From Rhizobiales bacterium Ga0077556 (GTDB taxonomy: Bacteria; Pseudomonadota; Alphaproteobacteria; Rhizobiales; Phreatobacteraceae), in NCBI GenBank assembly GCA_001464235.1, contig LNFH01000430.1, forward strand, positions 1 to 33,888: a DNA stretch of 33,888 nucleotides, given 5' to 3'. A program made the translations under genes and the position numbers. Positions 16,306 through 24,156 of this stretch are shown here, piece after piece. The notes beneath the pieces are model-generated. The model was given only the letters and a program-made list of their open reading frames with translations, searched no databases and was not told where the DNA came from. Every line of letters starts with the position of its first letter. Within the stretch, counting starts at the first letter, position 1.

Positions 16306-17385
16306 ATGTTCTTCGCCAGCGACAACGGCCTCGGCGCCTCCGACAAGGTCATGCAGGCCATCGCCGCGGCGAACGGCGGGGCGCGCCTCGGCTACGGCAA
16401 CGACGATGCGACGAAGGCCGTAGTGCAGAAGCTCTGCGATCTCTTCGAGCGCGAGGTCGGCGTCTACATGGTCGCCACCGGCACGGCGGCGAACGGCCTC
16501 GCCCTCTCCACGCTGACCCCGCCCTGGGGCATCGTGCTCTGCCACGACGAGAGCCACGTCATCGAGGACGAGTGCTGCGGGCCGGAATTCTTCACCGGCG
16601 GCGCCAAGCTCGTCGGCATTCCCGGCCGCGGCGCCAAGATCACCGCCGCCGCGCTGGAGGCGGCGATCGCCGGGCTCGGGCGCCGGGTGCCGCACAATGC
16701 GCCGATCCACGCCCTCTCCATCACCCAGTCCACCGAACTCGGCCAGGTCTATTCGGTCGCCGAGGTGACCGCCCTCTCCGCCATCGCCCGTGACAACGGC
16801 CTCGGCGTCCACATGGACGGCGCCCGCTTCGCCAATGCGGTGGCGGCGCTCGGCTGCTCGCCGGCGGAGATCACCTGGAAGGCCGGGGTCGACGTGCTCT
16901 CCTTCGGCACCACCAAGGGCGGCGGCCTCGCCTGCGAGGCGCTGATCTATTTCGATCCGGCCAGGGGCGCGGAGATGGTCCGCCGCCGCATGCGCGCCGG
17001 CCACCTCCTCTCCAAGCACCGCTTCCTCGCGGCGCAGATGGAGGCCTTCCTCGACGGCGGCCACTGGCTCGACCTCGCCCGCGACGCCAACCGCGCCGCG
17101 GCCCGCCTCGCCGAGGGGCTTTCCGCCATTCCCGGCATTCGCCTGCCGCTGAAGCCCCAGGCCAACGGCCTCTTCCCGATCTTCCGGCAGGAGATCGTCG
17201 ATGCGCTGAAGGCCGAGGGCGCCGCCTTCTATCCCTGGCCGGACAAGGGGCTGCCCGAGGCCGAGCGGGCCCGCCCCGGCGAGGTCATGATGCGCCTCGT
17301 CACCTCCTTCGCCACCCGGGACGAGGACATCGACCGTTTCCTCGCGGTGGCGGCGCGGGCCGCAGCGCCCCTCGCGGCGGAGTGA
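16306..17385 (+). CDS. Low-specificity L-threonine aldolase (PLP enzyme)
   Basis: Predicted to split L-threonine or L-allo-threonine into glycine and acetaldehyde, in the beta-eliminating lyase fold of PLP enzymes. The 359-residue protein begins MFFASDNGLGASDKVMQAI. The PLP-binding Asp lies in HMDGARFANA, and the Schiff-base Lys204 in SFGTTKGGG. The start is ATG 16306, with GGAG six bases upstream. The in-frame ATG at 16189 directly abuts the right end of the palindromic element and would add 39 residues of non-conserved sequence, so I reject it. It is cytoplasmic and soluble. Its closest family members are the compact alphaproteobacterial threonine aldolases. Confidence 0.88.
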   Translation: MFFASDNGLGASDKVMQAIAAANGGARLGYGNDDATKAVVQKLCDLFEREVGVYMVATGTAANGLALSTLTPPWGIVLCHDESHVIEDECCGPEFFTGGAKLVGIPGRGAKITAAALEAAIAGLGRRVPHNAPIHALSITQSTELGQVYSVAEVTALSAIARDNGLGVHMDGARFANAVAALGCSPAEITWKAGVDVLSFGTTKGGGLACEALIYFDPARGAEMVRRRMRAGHLLSKHRFLAAQMEAFLDGGHWLDLARDANRAAARLAEGLSAIPGIRLPLKPQANGLFPIFRQEIVDALKAEGAAFYPWPDKGLPEAERARPGEVMMRLVTSFATRDEDIDRFLAVAARAAAPLAAE

Positions 17386-17485
17386 GCGGGACCGACAAGA
17401 AGCGACACGTCCCCGCCCTGAAATCGCCGTTCTCCTTGCCGAAACCTTGACCCTGGGGTTCGAGGGGGAAGAAGGACACGATCGC

Positions 17486-18706
17486 GTGCGCCATTCACTG
17501 TTCATGACGGCGGCGGCCGCCGCTCTCGCTGCCGGTCTCGGCCCGGCATCCGCCGCCCCGCTCGCCGCCGGTGTCGCCGCCGCGCCCGTTCCAGCTGCTG
17601 CCGTCGAGGTGCAATACTGGGGCGGCTGGGGCCCGCCGCGGGTCTACGACTACGACGACGAGCCGCCGGTCTACCAGCGCCGCTACGTGGTGCCGGAGGT
17701 CGAGGACGTCCTGCCGGCCTCCGAGGCCATCGCCATCGCCCGATCCATGGGCTACCGCGCCATCAGCCGGCCGCGCCTCGCCGGCCGCGTCTGGGTGGTG
17801 GAGACGGTGGGAGCCGCCGGCCAGCGCGCCCGCGTCACCATTCACGCCTATACCGGCGCGCCCATCAACATCCGCGAGCTGGAGCCCGGTGGCCAGCGCT
17901 TCCCCACCCCTCCGGTCTGGTCCGACGAGCGGCCGAGCTTCGGCAATGCCCGGCCGCCGGTCCAGCGCGAGGGCCGGCTCGATCCCGACGCCCTCGACCG
18001 TCCGGAGCGGCCCGTGCGCCCGGCGCCGAACATCACCGCCCGCGTCGTGCCCGTGCCGACGCCGCGTCCCAACATCGACGGCGACCTGACGCCGCGCCCG
18101 CAGGTCGCCCCGCCGGTTCCGCCGGTGGCGCTGCCGCCCGCATCCGAGACGCCGGCCGCACCGCCCCCGGCGGCGAGCCTGCCGCGGCGGGTCGATCCGC
18201 CGGCTGCCCCGACACCGCCGCTGAGCGTCCAGCCGGCGCAGCCCTTCACGCCGCCGGCAGCGACCCCGCCGCAGGCCGAACAGCCGCAGCCGCAGCCGTC
18301 ACCGCCCACCGCCGCCCTGCCGCCGCAGGCCGAGCCTCCCGCGCCGGCCGCGCCCGTCCCGCAGGTGGAGCCGGCGCCGCCCGCCGTCGCCGCACCGGAG
18401 GCACCGGCGCCGCAAGCTCCGGCCCCCTCCGCGGCCTTGCCCCAGGCCGTGCCCGATCCGGTGCCGGCAGCACCCGCTACCCCGGCGCTGAACCCGTCCG
18501 AGGTGCCCACCGTGCCCCCGGTCGCCGCCGAGCCGCCACGGACCGAGGCCGCGCCGTCCACCGAGACGGCGCAGAAGCAGGGCGAGGGCGAGGGCGTGCT
18601 GATCGACGGCCGATTCCTCGGGCCCAACGGCGAGCAATTGCCGCCGACCGGTGGTCCGACGGCGACCCCCGGCGTGCGCCAGGTGACGCCTCCGCCATCG
18701 AACTGA
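17486..18706 (+). CDS. Exported proline/alanine-rich protein with PepSY-like segment
   Basis: I do not recognise a named family. A signal peptide covers roughly the first 25 residues (FMTAAAAALAAGLGPASAA). A folded segment follows, with ASEAIAIARSMGYRAISRP, VWVVETVG and VTIHAYTGAPINIREL, which resembles PepSY-like periplasmic domains. From about residue 150 to the end the sequence is a low-complexity Pro/Ala/Gln tail (repeats like APAAPVPQ), suggesting a wall-spanning or disordered linker. The GTG start at 17486 is chosen because GAAGGA lies nine bases upstream; the upstream TTG at 17447 is unlikely. The gene ends at the terminator at 18753-18782. Confidence 0.65.
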   Translation: MRHSLFMTAAAAALAAGLGPASAAPLAAGVAAAPVPAAAVEVQYWGGWGPPRVYDYDDEPPVYQRRYVVPEVEDVLPASEAIAIARSMGYRAISRPRLAGRVWVVETVGAAGQRARVTIHAYTGAPINIRELEPGGQRFPTPPVWSDERPSFGNARPPVQREGRLDPDALDRPERPVRPAPNITARVVPVPTPRPNIDGDLTPRPQVAPPVPPVALPPASETPAAPPPAASLPRRVDPPAAPTPPLSVQPAQPFTPPAATPPQAEQPQPQPSPPTAALPPQAEPPAPAAPVPQVEPAPPAVAAPEAPAPQAPAPSAALPQAVPDPVPAAPATPALNPSEVPTVPPVAAEPPRTEAAPSTETAQKQGEGEGVLIDGRFLGPNGEQLPPTGGPTATPGVRQVTPPPSN

Positions 18707-18752
18707 CGCCGCCGCGTTCGACCTGACGGCGCTCCCGTCCGCACCCAAACGA

Positions 18753-18782
18753 AACGCCCCGGTGATGCCTCACCGGGGCGTT
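18753..18782. terminator. Bidirectional intrinsic terminator
   Basis: A perfect 13-base-pair stem, AACGCCCCGGTGA (18753-18765) with TCACCGGGGCGTT (18770-18782), closed by a TGCC loop. It lies between the convergent proline-rich protein gene and the small heat-shock gene. The flanking A and T runs are short in both directions, but the stem is strong enough to stop both transcripts. Confidence 0.75.
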
Positions 18783-18837
18783 CGTGCATCTCAGGAGGGG
18801 CCGTTGGAGGGCGGCCCTGCCGTCAATCCGATGCGGG

Positions 18838-19314
18838 TCAGGCGGCCTGGCGGTTCGCCGTGGCCTCGATCGCGCGGGGGCCGGAGCCCGTGCCGATGGC
18901 GATCTGCCGGGGCTTCATGGCCTCCGGAATCTCGCGGACGAGGTCGACGTGGAGCAGGCCGTGGTCGAGGGCCGCGCCCTTCACCGAGACGTGGTCGGCG
19001 AGCTGGAAGCGGCGCTCGAAGGCGCGCGCGGCAATGCCCTGGTGCAGATAGTCGGGCTTCGCCTCGGCCTCGCCGGCCGTCTTCTCGCCGCGGATGGTCA
19101 GCGCCTGCTCCTTGACCTCGATGGAGAGGTCCTTGTCGGTGAAGCCGGCGACCGCGACGGTGATGCGATAGGCGTTCTCGCCCGTGCGCTCGATGTTGTA
19201 GGGCGGGTAGGTCGGCGAGGGCGCCTCGAGGCCGGACGCCTGGTCCAGCATGGAGAAGAGGCGGTCGAAACCGACGGTCGAACGATAGAGCGGAGCAAGA
19301 TCGAAGCTGCGCAT
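18838..19314 (-). CDS. Small heat-shock protein (Hsp20/IbpA family)
   Basis: An ATP-independent chaperone that holds unfolding proteins as oligomers. The 158-residue protein starts MRSFDLAPLYRSTVGFDRLF, the usual N-terminus of class A rhizobial Hsp20/IbpA proteins. The alpha-crystallin domain covers about residues 36-130, with YPPYNIERTGENAYRITVAV, ALTIRGEK and the closing ALDHGLLHVDL. The tail has the IxI-like RQIAIGTG. The ATG at 19312-19314 has a perfect AAGGAGG seven bases upstream. A heat-shock-type promoter candidate lies at 19412-19440 and a hairpin sits in the leader, so heat induction is likely. It stands alone, not in a multi-hsp cluster. Confidence 0.93.
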   Translation of the reverse strand: MRSFDLAPLYRSTVGFDRLFSMLDQASGLEAPSPTYPPYNIERTGENAYRITVAVAGFTDKDLSIEVKEQALTIRGEKTAGEAEAKPDYLHQGIAARAFERRFQLADHVSVKGAALDHGLLHVDLVREIPEAMKPRQIAIGTGSGPRAIEATANRQAA

Positions 19315-19411
19315 GGGATGTCCTCCTTCAAGCGACACCAAAGTGGGTAGACCCGCCTGATCGGCCGGGCCTGTCGATGTGTGCAGCCACATCGGGCCTG
19401 CACGAAACCAG

Positions 19412-19440
19412 AGTTAGGAACGCCCCGCGGGCCGCGCAAG
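19412..19440 (-). promoter_or_regulatory. Candidate RpoH (sigma-32) promoter of the hsp20 gene
   Basis: On the minus strand CTTGCG (19440-19435) and CTAACT (19417-19412) are spaced by 17 bases. The CTTG box with a C-starting -10 is the form seen at alphaproteobacterial RpoH promoters. A start near 19405 would give a leader of about 90 bases containing the CGATGTG/CACATCG hairpin (about 19374-19394). Confidence 0.42.
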
Positions 19441-19596
19441 AGGGGTCGCGCGAGGCTCCTGCGGATGAAGAGCGGGTGAACGGAGACTTCCGCGCCGGTT
19501 CAGCCGGCGGGGCGCAATCTCCGTGCTCATGATGGCCGGGACCTGCCTCCCGGCCGCCTTCGCCTCACGGCAGACCGGGACCGGGACAGACCCGCC

Positions 19597-20025
19597 ATGG
19601 CCCATACGAGCTCCGCTCTCTCCACCGGCGCCCTCCGCCTGTCCGGCCGGGCGCCGCGCGCCACCTTCCTGCCGGGCCTCGCCCTCGGCGCCCTCGCCGG
19701 CACCGCCGGCATGGCCCTCCTCGTCGCGGTGATCGCCTGCACCAGCAGCCTCGCCCGCGCCGAGGGCGCCCTTTCCGCCGGCGACGTGACGGGCCGCCTC
19801 ACCGCGCGCGGCTACGCCGTCAGCGAGCCGCCGGTCAGGCGCGGCAGCACCTATCTCGCCCACGGCAAGGACAGGCACGGCCAGCAACTGCGGCTGGTGA
19901 TGGATGCCCGCAACGGCGAGATCATCGGCCTCAGGGTGATCGGCGACCGGCGCCCGCAGCAGCGCGAGACGCTGTGGCGCCCCTGGGCCGGGCGGCCGGC
20001 CACCACCGAGCCCTCGCCGCAATGA
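19597..20025 (+). CDS. Small exported or membrane-anchored protein with PepSY-like region
   Basis: An unrecognised protein of 142 residues. An N-terminal cytoplasmic stretch of about 26 residues precedes a hydrophobic segment, FLPGLALGALAGTAGMALLVAVIA, which could be a signal anchor or an uncleaved signal. The following LSAGDVTGRLTARGYAVSEP and LRLVMDARNGEIIGLRVIGD resemble the helix-strand pattern of PepSY-like domains, as in the protein at 17486. The C-terminus is short and polar. The ATG at 19597 has only a weak ribosome site. The gene is divergent from hsp20 and 59 bases ahead of the next small exported protein gene. I assign no function. Confidence 0.6.
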   Translation: MAHTSSALSTGALRLSGRAPRATFLPGLALGALAGTAGMALLVAVIACTSSLARAEGALSAGDVTGRLTARGYAVSEPPVRRGSTYLAHGKDRHGQQLRLVMDARNGEIIGLRVIGDRRPQQRETLWRPWAGRPATTEPSPQ

Positions 20026-20084
20026 CCTTGCGGAACGGGCGGCGATCTTGAAGACTGCTATCCAACCACACCCGGGAGGTGACA

Positions 20085-20474
20085 ATGCGCAACACCCTGA
20101 TCGCGACGATCGCCCTGATCGCCGCCCCTCACCTCGCCGTCGCCTCGCCGGTGGATCCAGCGGGCTTCGCCGGTTATCACATGCAGGTGCAGTACAATTG
20201 CGGCCCGCCGCGCCGCGTCCGCGTCTACGATTCCACCACCGGCTCGATGATCGACCAGGTCATTCCCGGCCGCTGCGACGGTCCGCGCCGCTCCTTCGAC
20301 GACCGCCGGGTGTATCGTGACCCGCCGCCGCGCCGCTACTACGACGAGCGCCCGGTCTATCGCGAGCCGCGCCGCTACTACGACGAGGACCGCGGCTACC
20401 GCCCGCGCCGTCCGCCGCCGCCCGGCTGGGAGCGCGATCCCTATACCGGCCGCGACATGCGCATCCTGCGCTGA
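20085..20474 (+). CDS. Small exported Tyr/Arg-rich protein
   Basis: An unrecognised protein of 129 residues. A signal peptide (MRNTLIATIALIAAPHLAVA) is followed by a short folded region with one Cys pair (YNCGPPRR and GRCDGPRR) and then a tail of repeated RRYYDE, PVYREP and DRGYRP units. It is strongly basic and aromatic. The ATG at 20085 follows GGGAGG by five bases, which is better than the GTG at 20079. Such small Tyr/Arg-rich envelope proteins are common and poorly characterised in Rhizobiales. It may be co-transcribed with the gene at 19597. Confidence 0.65.
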   Translation: MRNTLIATIALIAAPHLAVASPVDPAGFAGYHMQVQYNCGPPRRVRVYDSTTGSMIDQVIPGRCDGPRRSFDDRRVYRDPPPRRYYDERPVYREPRRYYDEDRGYRPRRPPPPGWERDPYTGRDMRILR

Positions 20475-20554
20475 TCCGCGACCGTTCAGGCGATGTTAGC
20501 GAGGCGGGGGCATGCTGATGCTCCCGCCTTCCTCGTTCGCGAGCCCTGGTTCCG

Positions 20555-21505
20555 ATGGATCTCGTTGCGCTGCCCGACAGGCCGGTTCCCGCGGGCGTGC
20601 GGGCCGGCACCATCACCACCGCCGACCGCATCCCCGTCCGCTATGCGCGGTGGGAGGCGACGGGCGCGCCGCGCCGCGGCACGGTGGTGATCTGCCAGGG
20701 CCGGGCCGAGTTCATCGAGAAATATTTCGAGGTGGTGGGCGAGCTGCGCGAGCGCGGCTTCGGCGTCCTCGCCTTCGACTGGCGCGGCCAGGGCGGCTCG
20801 GGCCGCCTCCTCGCCGACGGGCGCAAGGGCCACATTCGCCGCTTCGCCGACTACCAGATCGACCTCGAAACGGTGATGTCCGTCGTCGGCCTGCCCGACT
20901 GCCGTCCGCCCTTCTACGCGCTCGGCCACAGCATGGGTGGCGCCATCCTCATCGAGGCGGCGAAGGCCGGTCGCACCTGGTTCGACCGGATGGTGCTGGC
21001 GGCGCCCATGGTGGCCCTCGCCCAGGTGAGGCGTCCGGCCCTCATCCGCCCGGTGCTCTGGGGGCTGAGCCTCGCCGGCCTCGGAGGATCCATCGTGCCC
21101 GGCGGCTCGGCCCGCCCGGTGGCGCTGAAGCCCTTCGTCGGCAATCCCGTCACCTCGGATCCCGTGCGCTATGCCCGCGTCGCCGCCTATGCCGAAGCCG
21201 ATGCGCGGCTCGGCCTCGGCGCGCCGACGGTCGCCTGGGTGCGCGAGGCTCTCGCCGTCACCGGCCGCTTCGCCCATCCGCTCTACACCCGCGGCCTGCG
21301 CCAGCCGATGCTGATGATCGGGGCCGCCCGCGACCCCCTCGTCCACACCCCGAGCATCGAGGACTTCGCCCACCGGCTGAAGACCGGCGGCGTGGTGGTG
21401 GTGCCCGGTGCCCTGCACGAGCTGATGCAGGAGCGCGACGAGATCCGCAGCCAGTTCTGGGCCGCCTTCGACGCTTTCGTGCCCGGGGAAATGCCGTTCC
21501 TCTGA
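20555..21505 (+). CDS. Alpha/beta hydrolase (lysophospholipase-like)
   Basis: A 316-residue cytoplasmic serine hydrolase of the monoglyceride lipase/lysophospholipase (PldB-like) group. The oxyanion-side strand reads VICQGRAEFIEKYFEVVGEL, followed by FDWRGQGGSGR. The nucleophile elbow is GHSMGG with Ser126. The acid is Asp260 in GAARDPLV and the His is His288 in GALHELM, so the triad is complete. The EKYFE stretch after the first strand matches annotated lysophospholipases, but the substrate cannot be read from the sequence. It ends 18 bases before the 3' end of the convergent hisN. The start has no strong ribosome site. Confidence 0.88.
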   Translation: MDLVALPDRPVPAGVRAGTITTADRIPVRYARWEATGAPRRGTVVICQGRAEFIEKYFEVVGELRERGFGVLAFDWRGQGGSGRLLADGRKGHIRRFADYQIDLETVMSVVGLPDCRPPFYALGHSMGGAILIEAAKAGRTWFDRMVLAAPMVALAQVRRPALIRPVLWGLSLAGLGGSIVPGGSARPVALKPFVGNPVTSDPVRYARVAAYAEADARLGLGAPTVAWVREALAVTGRFAHPLYTRGLRQPMLMIGAARDPLVHTPSIEDFAHRLKTGGVVVVPGALHELMQERDEIRSQFWAAFDAFVPGEMPFL

Positions 21506-21523
21506 CAGGCCGGCGCTGGACGC

Positions 21524-22306
21524 TCAGGCGTTGAGGATCGCCAGCGCCTCGTCATGCACCCGCCGGTCGCCGGAGGCGATGATGCGCCCGCCGCCGCTCG
21601 CCGGCCCGCCGTCCCAGGTGGTGACGATGCCGCCGGCCCCCTCGATGATCGGCACCAGCGCGACGATGTCGTAGGGCTTGAGGCCGGCCTCGACCACGAG
21701 GTCGACGTGGCCCGCCGCCAGCATGCAATAGGCGTAGCAGTCGGCGCCGTAGCGATAGGTGCGGCAGCGCGCCTCCACCGCCTCGAAGGGCCCGCGGGTC
21801 TCGGCGTCGAAGAGGCGCGGCGACGTCGTCATGATGGTCGCGGCCTCGAGGCCGGCGCAGGGCCTGACCCTGAGGCTGCGGCTGCCGGCGGGCCCCTCGT
21901 AGCGGGCGCCGGCCCCGTCGCCCCAGAAGCGCTCGCCGATGAAGGGCTGGTGCATCATGCCGAATACCGGCACGCCATGGCGGGCGAGCCCGATCAGCGT
22001 GCCCCAGACGGGAATGCCGGCGATGAAGGCGCGGGTGCCGTCGATCGGATCGAGGATCCAGACGTGCTCGGCATCGGCGTTCTCGTCGCCGTGTTCCTCG
22101 CCGACGATGCCGTGCTCGGGAAAGGTGCGCTTGATGAGCTGGCGCATCACCGCCTCGCCGGCGCGGTCGCCTTCCGTGACGGGGTCGAAGTGGCCGAGGC
22201 CCGCCTTGTTGTCGACGCCGATGGCGGTGCGGAAGAAGGGCAGGATCGCTTCGCCCGACAGGCGGGCGAGTTCGCGCACGAAGCTCTCGAAATCCACAGC
22301 GCTCAC
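21524..22306 (-). CDS. hisN: Histidinol-phosphatase, inositol monophosphatase type
   Basis: Predicted to remove phosphate from histidinol phosphate in histidine synthesis, using Mg2+ in the IMPase fold. The 260-residue protein has GIVGEEHG (Glu70/Glu71), WILDPIDGTRAF (Asp86, Asp89) and EAGLKPYDIVAL (Asp213), the complete metal-binding set. The overall sequence, including SGEAILPFFRT, FDPVTEGDRAGE and YAYCMLAAGHVDLVVE, matches the rhizobial HisN subgroup better than SuhB. The GTG at 22304-22306 has GAGGAGA upstream. No other his gene is nearby. General inositol phosphatase activity is the main alternative. It is divergent from the MFS gene. Confidence 0.82.
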   Translation of the reverse strand: MSAVDFESFVRELARLSGEAILPFFRTAIGVDNKAGLGHFDPVTEGDRAGEAVMRQLIKRTFPEHGIVGEEHGDENADAEHVWILDPIDGTRAFIAGIPVWGTLIGLARHGVPVFGMMHQPFIGERFWGDGAGARYEGPAGSRSLRVRPCAGLEAATIMTTSPRLFDAETRGPFEAVEARCRTYRYGADCYAYCMLAAGHVDLVVEAGLKPYDIVALVPIIEGAGGIVTTWDGGPASGGGRIIASGDRRVHDEALAILNA

Positions 22307-22464
22307 GTTTCGTCTCCTCGCCCTGCCGGCGTGAGACCTATAGGCACGGGGCCGCCGGGCGGCAACACCGGCCGGTTCCATGCGGGGGCGAGGCCGCAGG
22401 CCTGTGCGGAGGCGCCTTGCATCCCGCCGCCCCGGAAGGCAGTTTCCGCGCCCCGGAGGACGAC

Positions 22465-23736
22465 GTGCCACACCAACAACAACGCGGGGGCGCCAGCGCC
22501 GCGGGCCTGACCCGGCCGGCGATCGTCGCCCTCGTCGCGGTGCTCGCCACCGCCACCGCGCTCAGCCAGTTCTTCCGCAATTCCGTCGGCGTCATCGCCA
22601 CCACGCTCGCCGGCGAACTGGGGCTCGATCCCGACCAGCTCGGCCTCGTCGCCTCCTCCTTCTTCCTCATCTTCGCGCTCTGCCAGATCCCCGTCGGCAT
22701 CGTCATCGACCGCTGGGGCCCGCGCGTCGCCCTGCTCGGCTCCAGCCTCTTCGCCGTGGCGGGCGCCCTCGTCTTCGCGCAGGCCGAGGGGCAGGCCGGG
22801 CTCATCGCCGGGCGGCTCCTTCTCGGCATCGGCTGCTCCACCTTCTTCATGGCGCCGCTGGTGATCTATGCCCGCGCCTTCCCGGCGGACGTCTTCGCCA
22901 GCCTTGCCGGCTTCCAGATCGCCTTCTCGAGCCTCGGCACCATCCTGGCGACAGCGCCGCTCGGCTGGATGACCTCCGCCTTCGGCTGGCGCTCGGCCTT
23001 CCTCCTCGCCGCCCTCGTCTCGGCGCTGCTCCTCGCCGGCATCGTCCTCCTGGTGCGCGGCAGGGCCGCCGGCCGCCTGCCGGGCAAGCCGGCGGAGACC
23101 CTTCCCGAGGCCTTCGCCGGGATCGGGGCGGTGCTGCGCACGCCGGGCTTCGGACCGCTCTTCCTGATGTCCTTCTCCACCTTCTCCACCTTCGCCCTGT
23201 TCATCGGCCTGTGGGGCGGGCCCTATCTCGCCCATGTCCACGGCGCCGACCTCGCAGCCCAGGGGCGCATCCTCTTGGTCATGGCCCTCGCACAGGTGCT
23301 GGGCACGCTCGCCTGGGGATCGGCCGACCGGTTCACCGGCGCCTACAAGCCGCTGGCGGTCGCCGGCGCGGTCCTGACCCTGATGCTCCTCGCCGCGCTG
23401 ATCGCCTTCGGCCACGGCGGCGCGCTCCGGGCCGAGATCATCATCGCGCTCCTCGGCTTCTCCTGCGCCTTCACGCCTGTCCTCGTCGCCCATTCGAAGT
23501 CGCTGTTCCCGCCCGACATCACCGGGCGTGGCCTCTCCCTCATCAATATGGGGACGATGAGCGGCACCTTCGTCACCCAGTGGCTGACGGGCCTCGCGGT
23601 GAAGGCGGTGGCGGGCGGCGCTACGGTCTATCCGGTGGCGGCCTTCCAGATCGCCTTCGCCCTGCAGGCGGCGTTGCTGGCGGTCGCGACCCTCGTCTAT
23701 CTCAGGGCGCCGGAACCCCGCCGCCCGGGTGCCTGA
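22465..23736 (+). CDS. Major facilitator superfamily transporter
   Basis: An inner-membrane carrier of about 423 residues with 12 predicted helices in two halves separated by the loop near RGRAAGRLPGKPAETLPEAF. The motif-A region after helix 2 reads GIVIDRWGPRVALLG (D-R-x-G-x-R-x type) and an R-L-L-L-G motif follows. The FFRNSVGVIATTLAGELGL start and the GTMSGTFVTQWLTG stretch late in the protein resemble uncharacterised alphaproteobacterial MFS proteins; the substrate is unknown. The GTG at 22465 has GGAGGA four bases upstream. The TTG at 22417 also has a GGAGG and would add 16 residues. Confidence 0.87.
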   Translation: MPHQQQRGGASAAGLTRPAIVALVAVLATATALSQFFRNSVGVIATTLAGELGLDPDQLGLVASSFFLIFALCQIPVGIVIDRWGPRVALLGSSLFAVAGALVFAQAEGQAGLIAGRLLLGIGCSTFFMAPLVIYARAFPADVFASLAGFQIAFSSLGTILATAPLGWMTSAFGWRSAFLLAALVSALLLAGIVLLVRGRAAGRLPGKPAETLPEAFAGIGAVLRTPGFGPLFLMSFSTFSTFALFIGLWGGPYLAHVHGADLAAQGRILLVMALAQVLGTLAWGSADRFTGAYKPLAVAGAVLTLMLLAALIAFGHGGALRAEIIIALLGFSCAFTPVLVAHSKSLFPPDITGRGLSLINMGTMSGTFVTQWLTGLAVKAVAGGATVYPVAAFQIAFALQAALLAVATLVYLRAPEPRRPGA

Positions 23737-23824
23737 GACGAGGCGCCCCATCGGCCGAACGACGGCCGCAAAAAAATGGGACAGCCTTCTTGCCTTTTCC
23801 GGAGAGCCTAGGCATATTGTTGCA

Positions 23825-23914
23825 GCGCGGTATCGCCCTGCGATGCCCCGCAGCCCTCCTTGGGCGTTTCCTCCCTAGACTTGGGCCGCTCACGAAAGTG
23901 AGCGGCCTCTTTCT
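23825..23914 (+). ncRNA. Probable suhB/MmgR-family small regulatory RNA
   Basis: A likely free-standing sRNA of about 90 bases. A promoter candidate, TTGCCT (23790-23795) and CATATT (23813-23818) with 17-base spacing, points to a start near 23825. The 3' end is a perfect hairpin GGCCGCTCAC-GAAA-GTGAGCGGCC (23884-23907) followed by TCTTTCTTTTG, an intrinsic terminator. Between them lie two CCTCC blocks (about 23854-23860 and 23870-23875) in a C/U-rich unpaired stretch that could pair with ribosome sites of target mRNAs. From memory, the TTTCCTCCCTAGACTT plus GGCCGC hairpin layout matches the alphaproteobacterial suhB (RF00519)/MmgR family, which lies near an inositol-monophosphatase gene, as hisN is here. 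A covariance search would decide. Confidence 0.62.
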
Positions 23915-23918
23915 TTTG
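23884..23918 (+). terminator. Intrinsic terminator of the sRNA
   Basis: A perfect 10-base-pair GC-rich stem, GGCCGCTCAC with GTGAGCGGCC, closed by a GAAA tetraloop and followed by a T-rich tract (TCTTTCTTTTGT). It may also stop read-through from the MFS gene. Confidence 0.82.
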
Positions 23919-24118
23919 TATCGCCGGATTTTCCGGTGATATTTCAACGATGTAACAGGCGGTTTCCGTGCCACGGAAGGGCCTCGCCCGGCATCGTATA
24001 CAATCGAAAACGGCCGCGGCGCGTTGTGCGTCGCACCCTGATCATTCGATCAGTCGCCCGTTTGTGACGGCAAGACGATTCCGCTGAAGCGGCCAAAAAA
24101 ACCGTCGATATGCAAAAT

Positions 24119-24156
24119 TGGCGGAGCTGCCGTCGCTATTCCGCAGCGATCCGCCA
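24119..24156 (-). terminator. Possible terminator of the N-formylglutamate amidohydrolase gene
   Basis: Minus-strand hairpin overlapping the end of the gene: TGGCGGA (24156-24150) pairs with TCCGCCA (24125-24119), with an inner TCGCT/AGCGA stem and an internal loop. It is followed by ATTTTGC. The T run is short, so this is tentative. Confidence 0.35.

Larger units (their letters stand above)
23737..24135. other. Intergenic region between MFS gene and N-formylglutamate amidohydrolase gene
   Basis: About 400 bases lie between convergent genes. The left half holds the sRNA at 23825-23914 with its promoter and terminator. The right half (23940-24118) is AT-richer and has two small hairpins, CTGATC-ATTC-GATCAG near 24040-24055 and CCGC-TGAA-GCGG near 24081-24092, the latter followed by seven A residues. 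I could not assign a gene or site to this right half. Confidence 0.5.

Noticed and set aside
19315..19405. A ROSE-type RNA thermometer in the hsp20 leader
   Set aside because: A hairpin exists and heat control is plausible, but I could not find the characteristic U-rich segment pairing with the AAGGAGG, so I kept it as a question rather than a feature.
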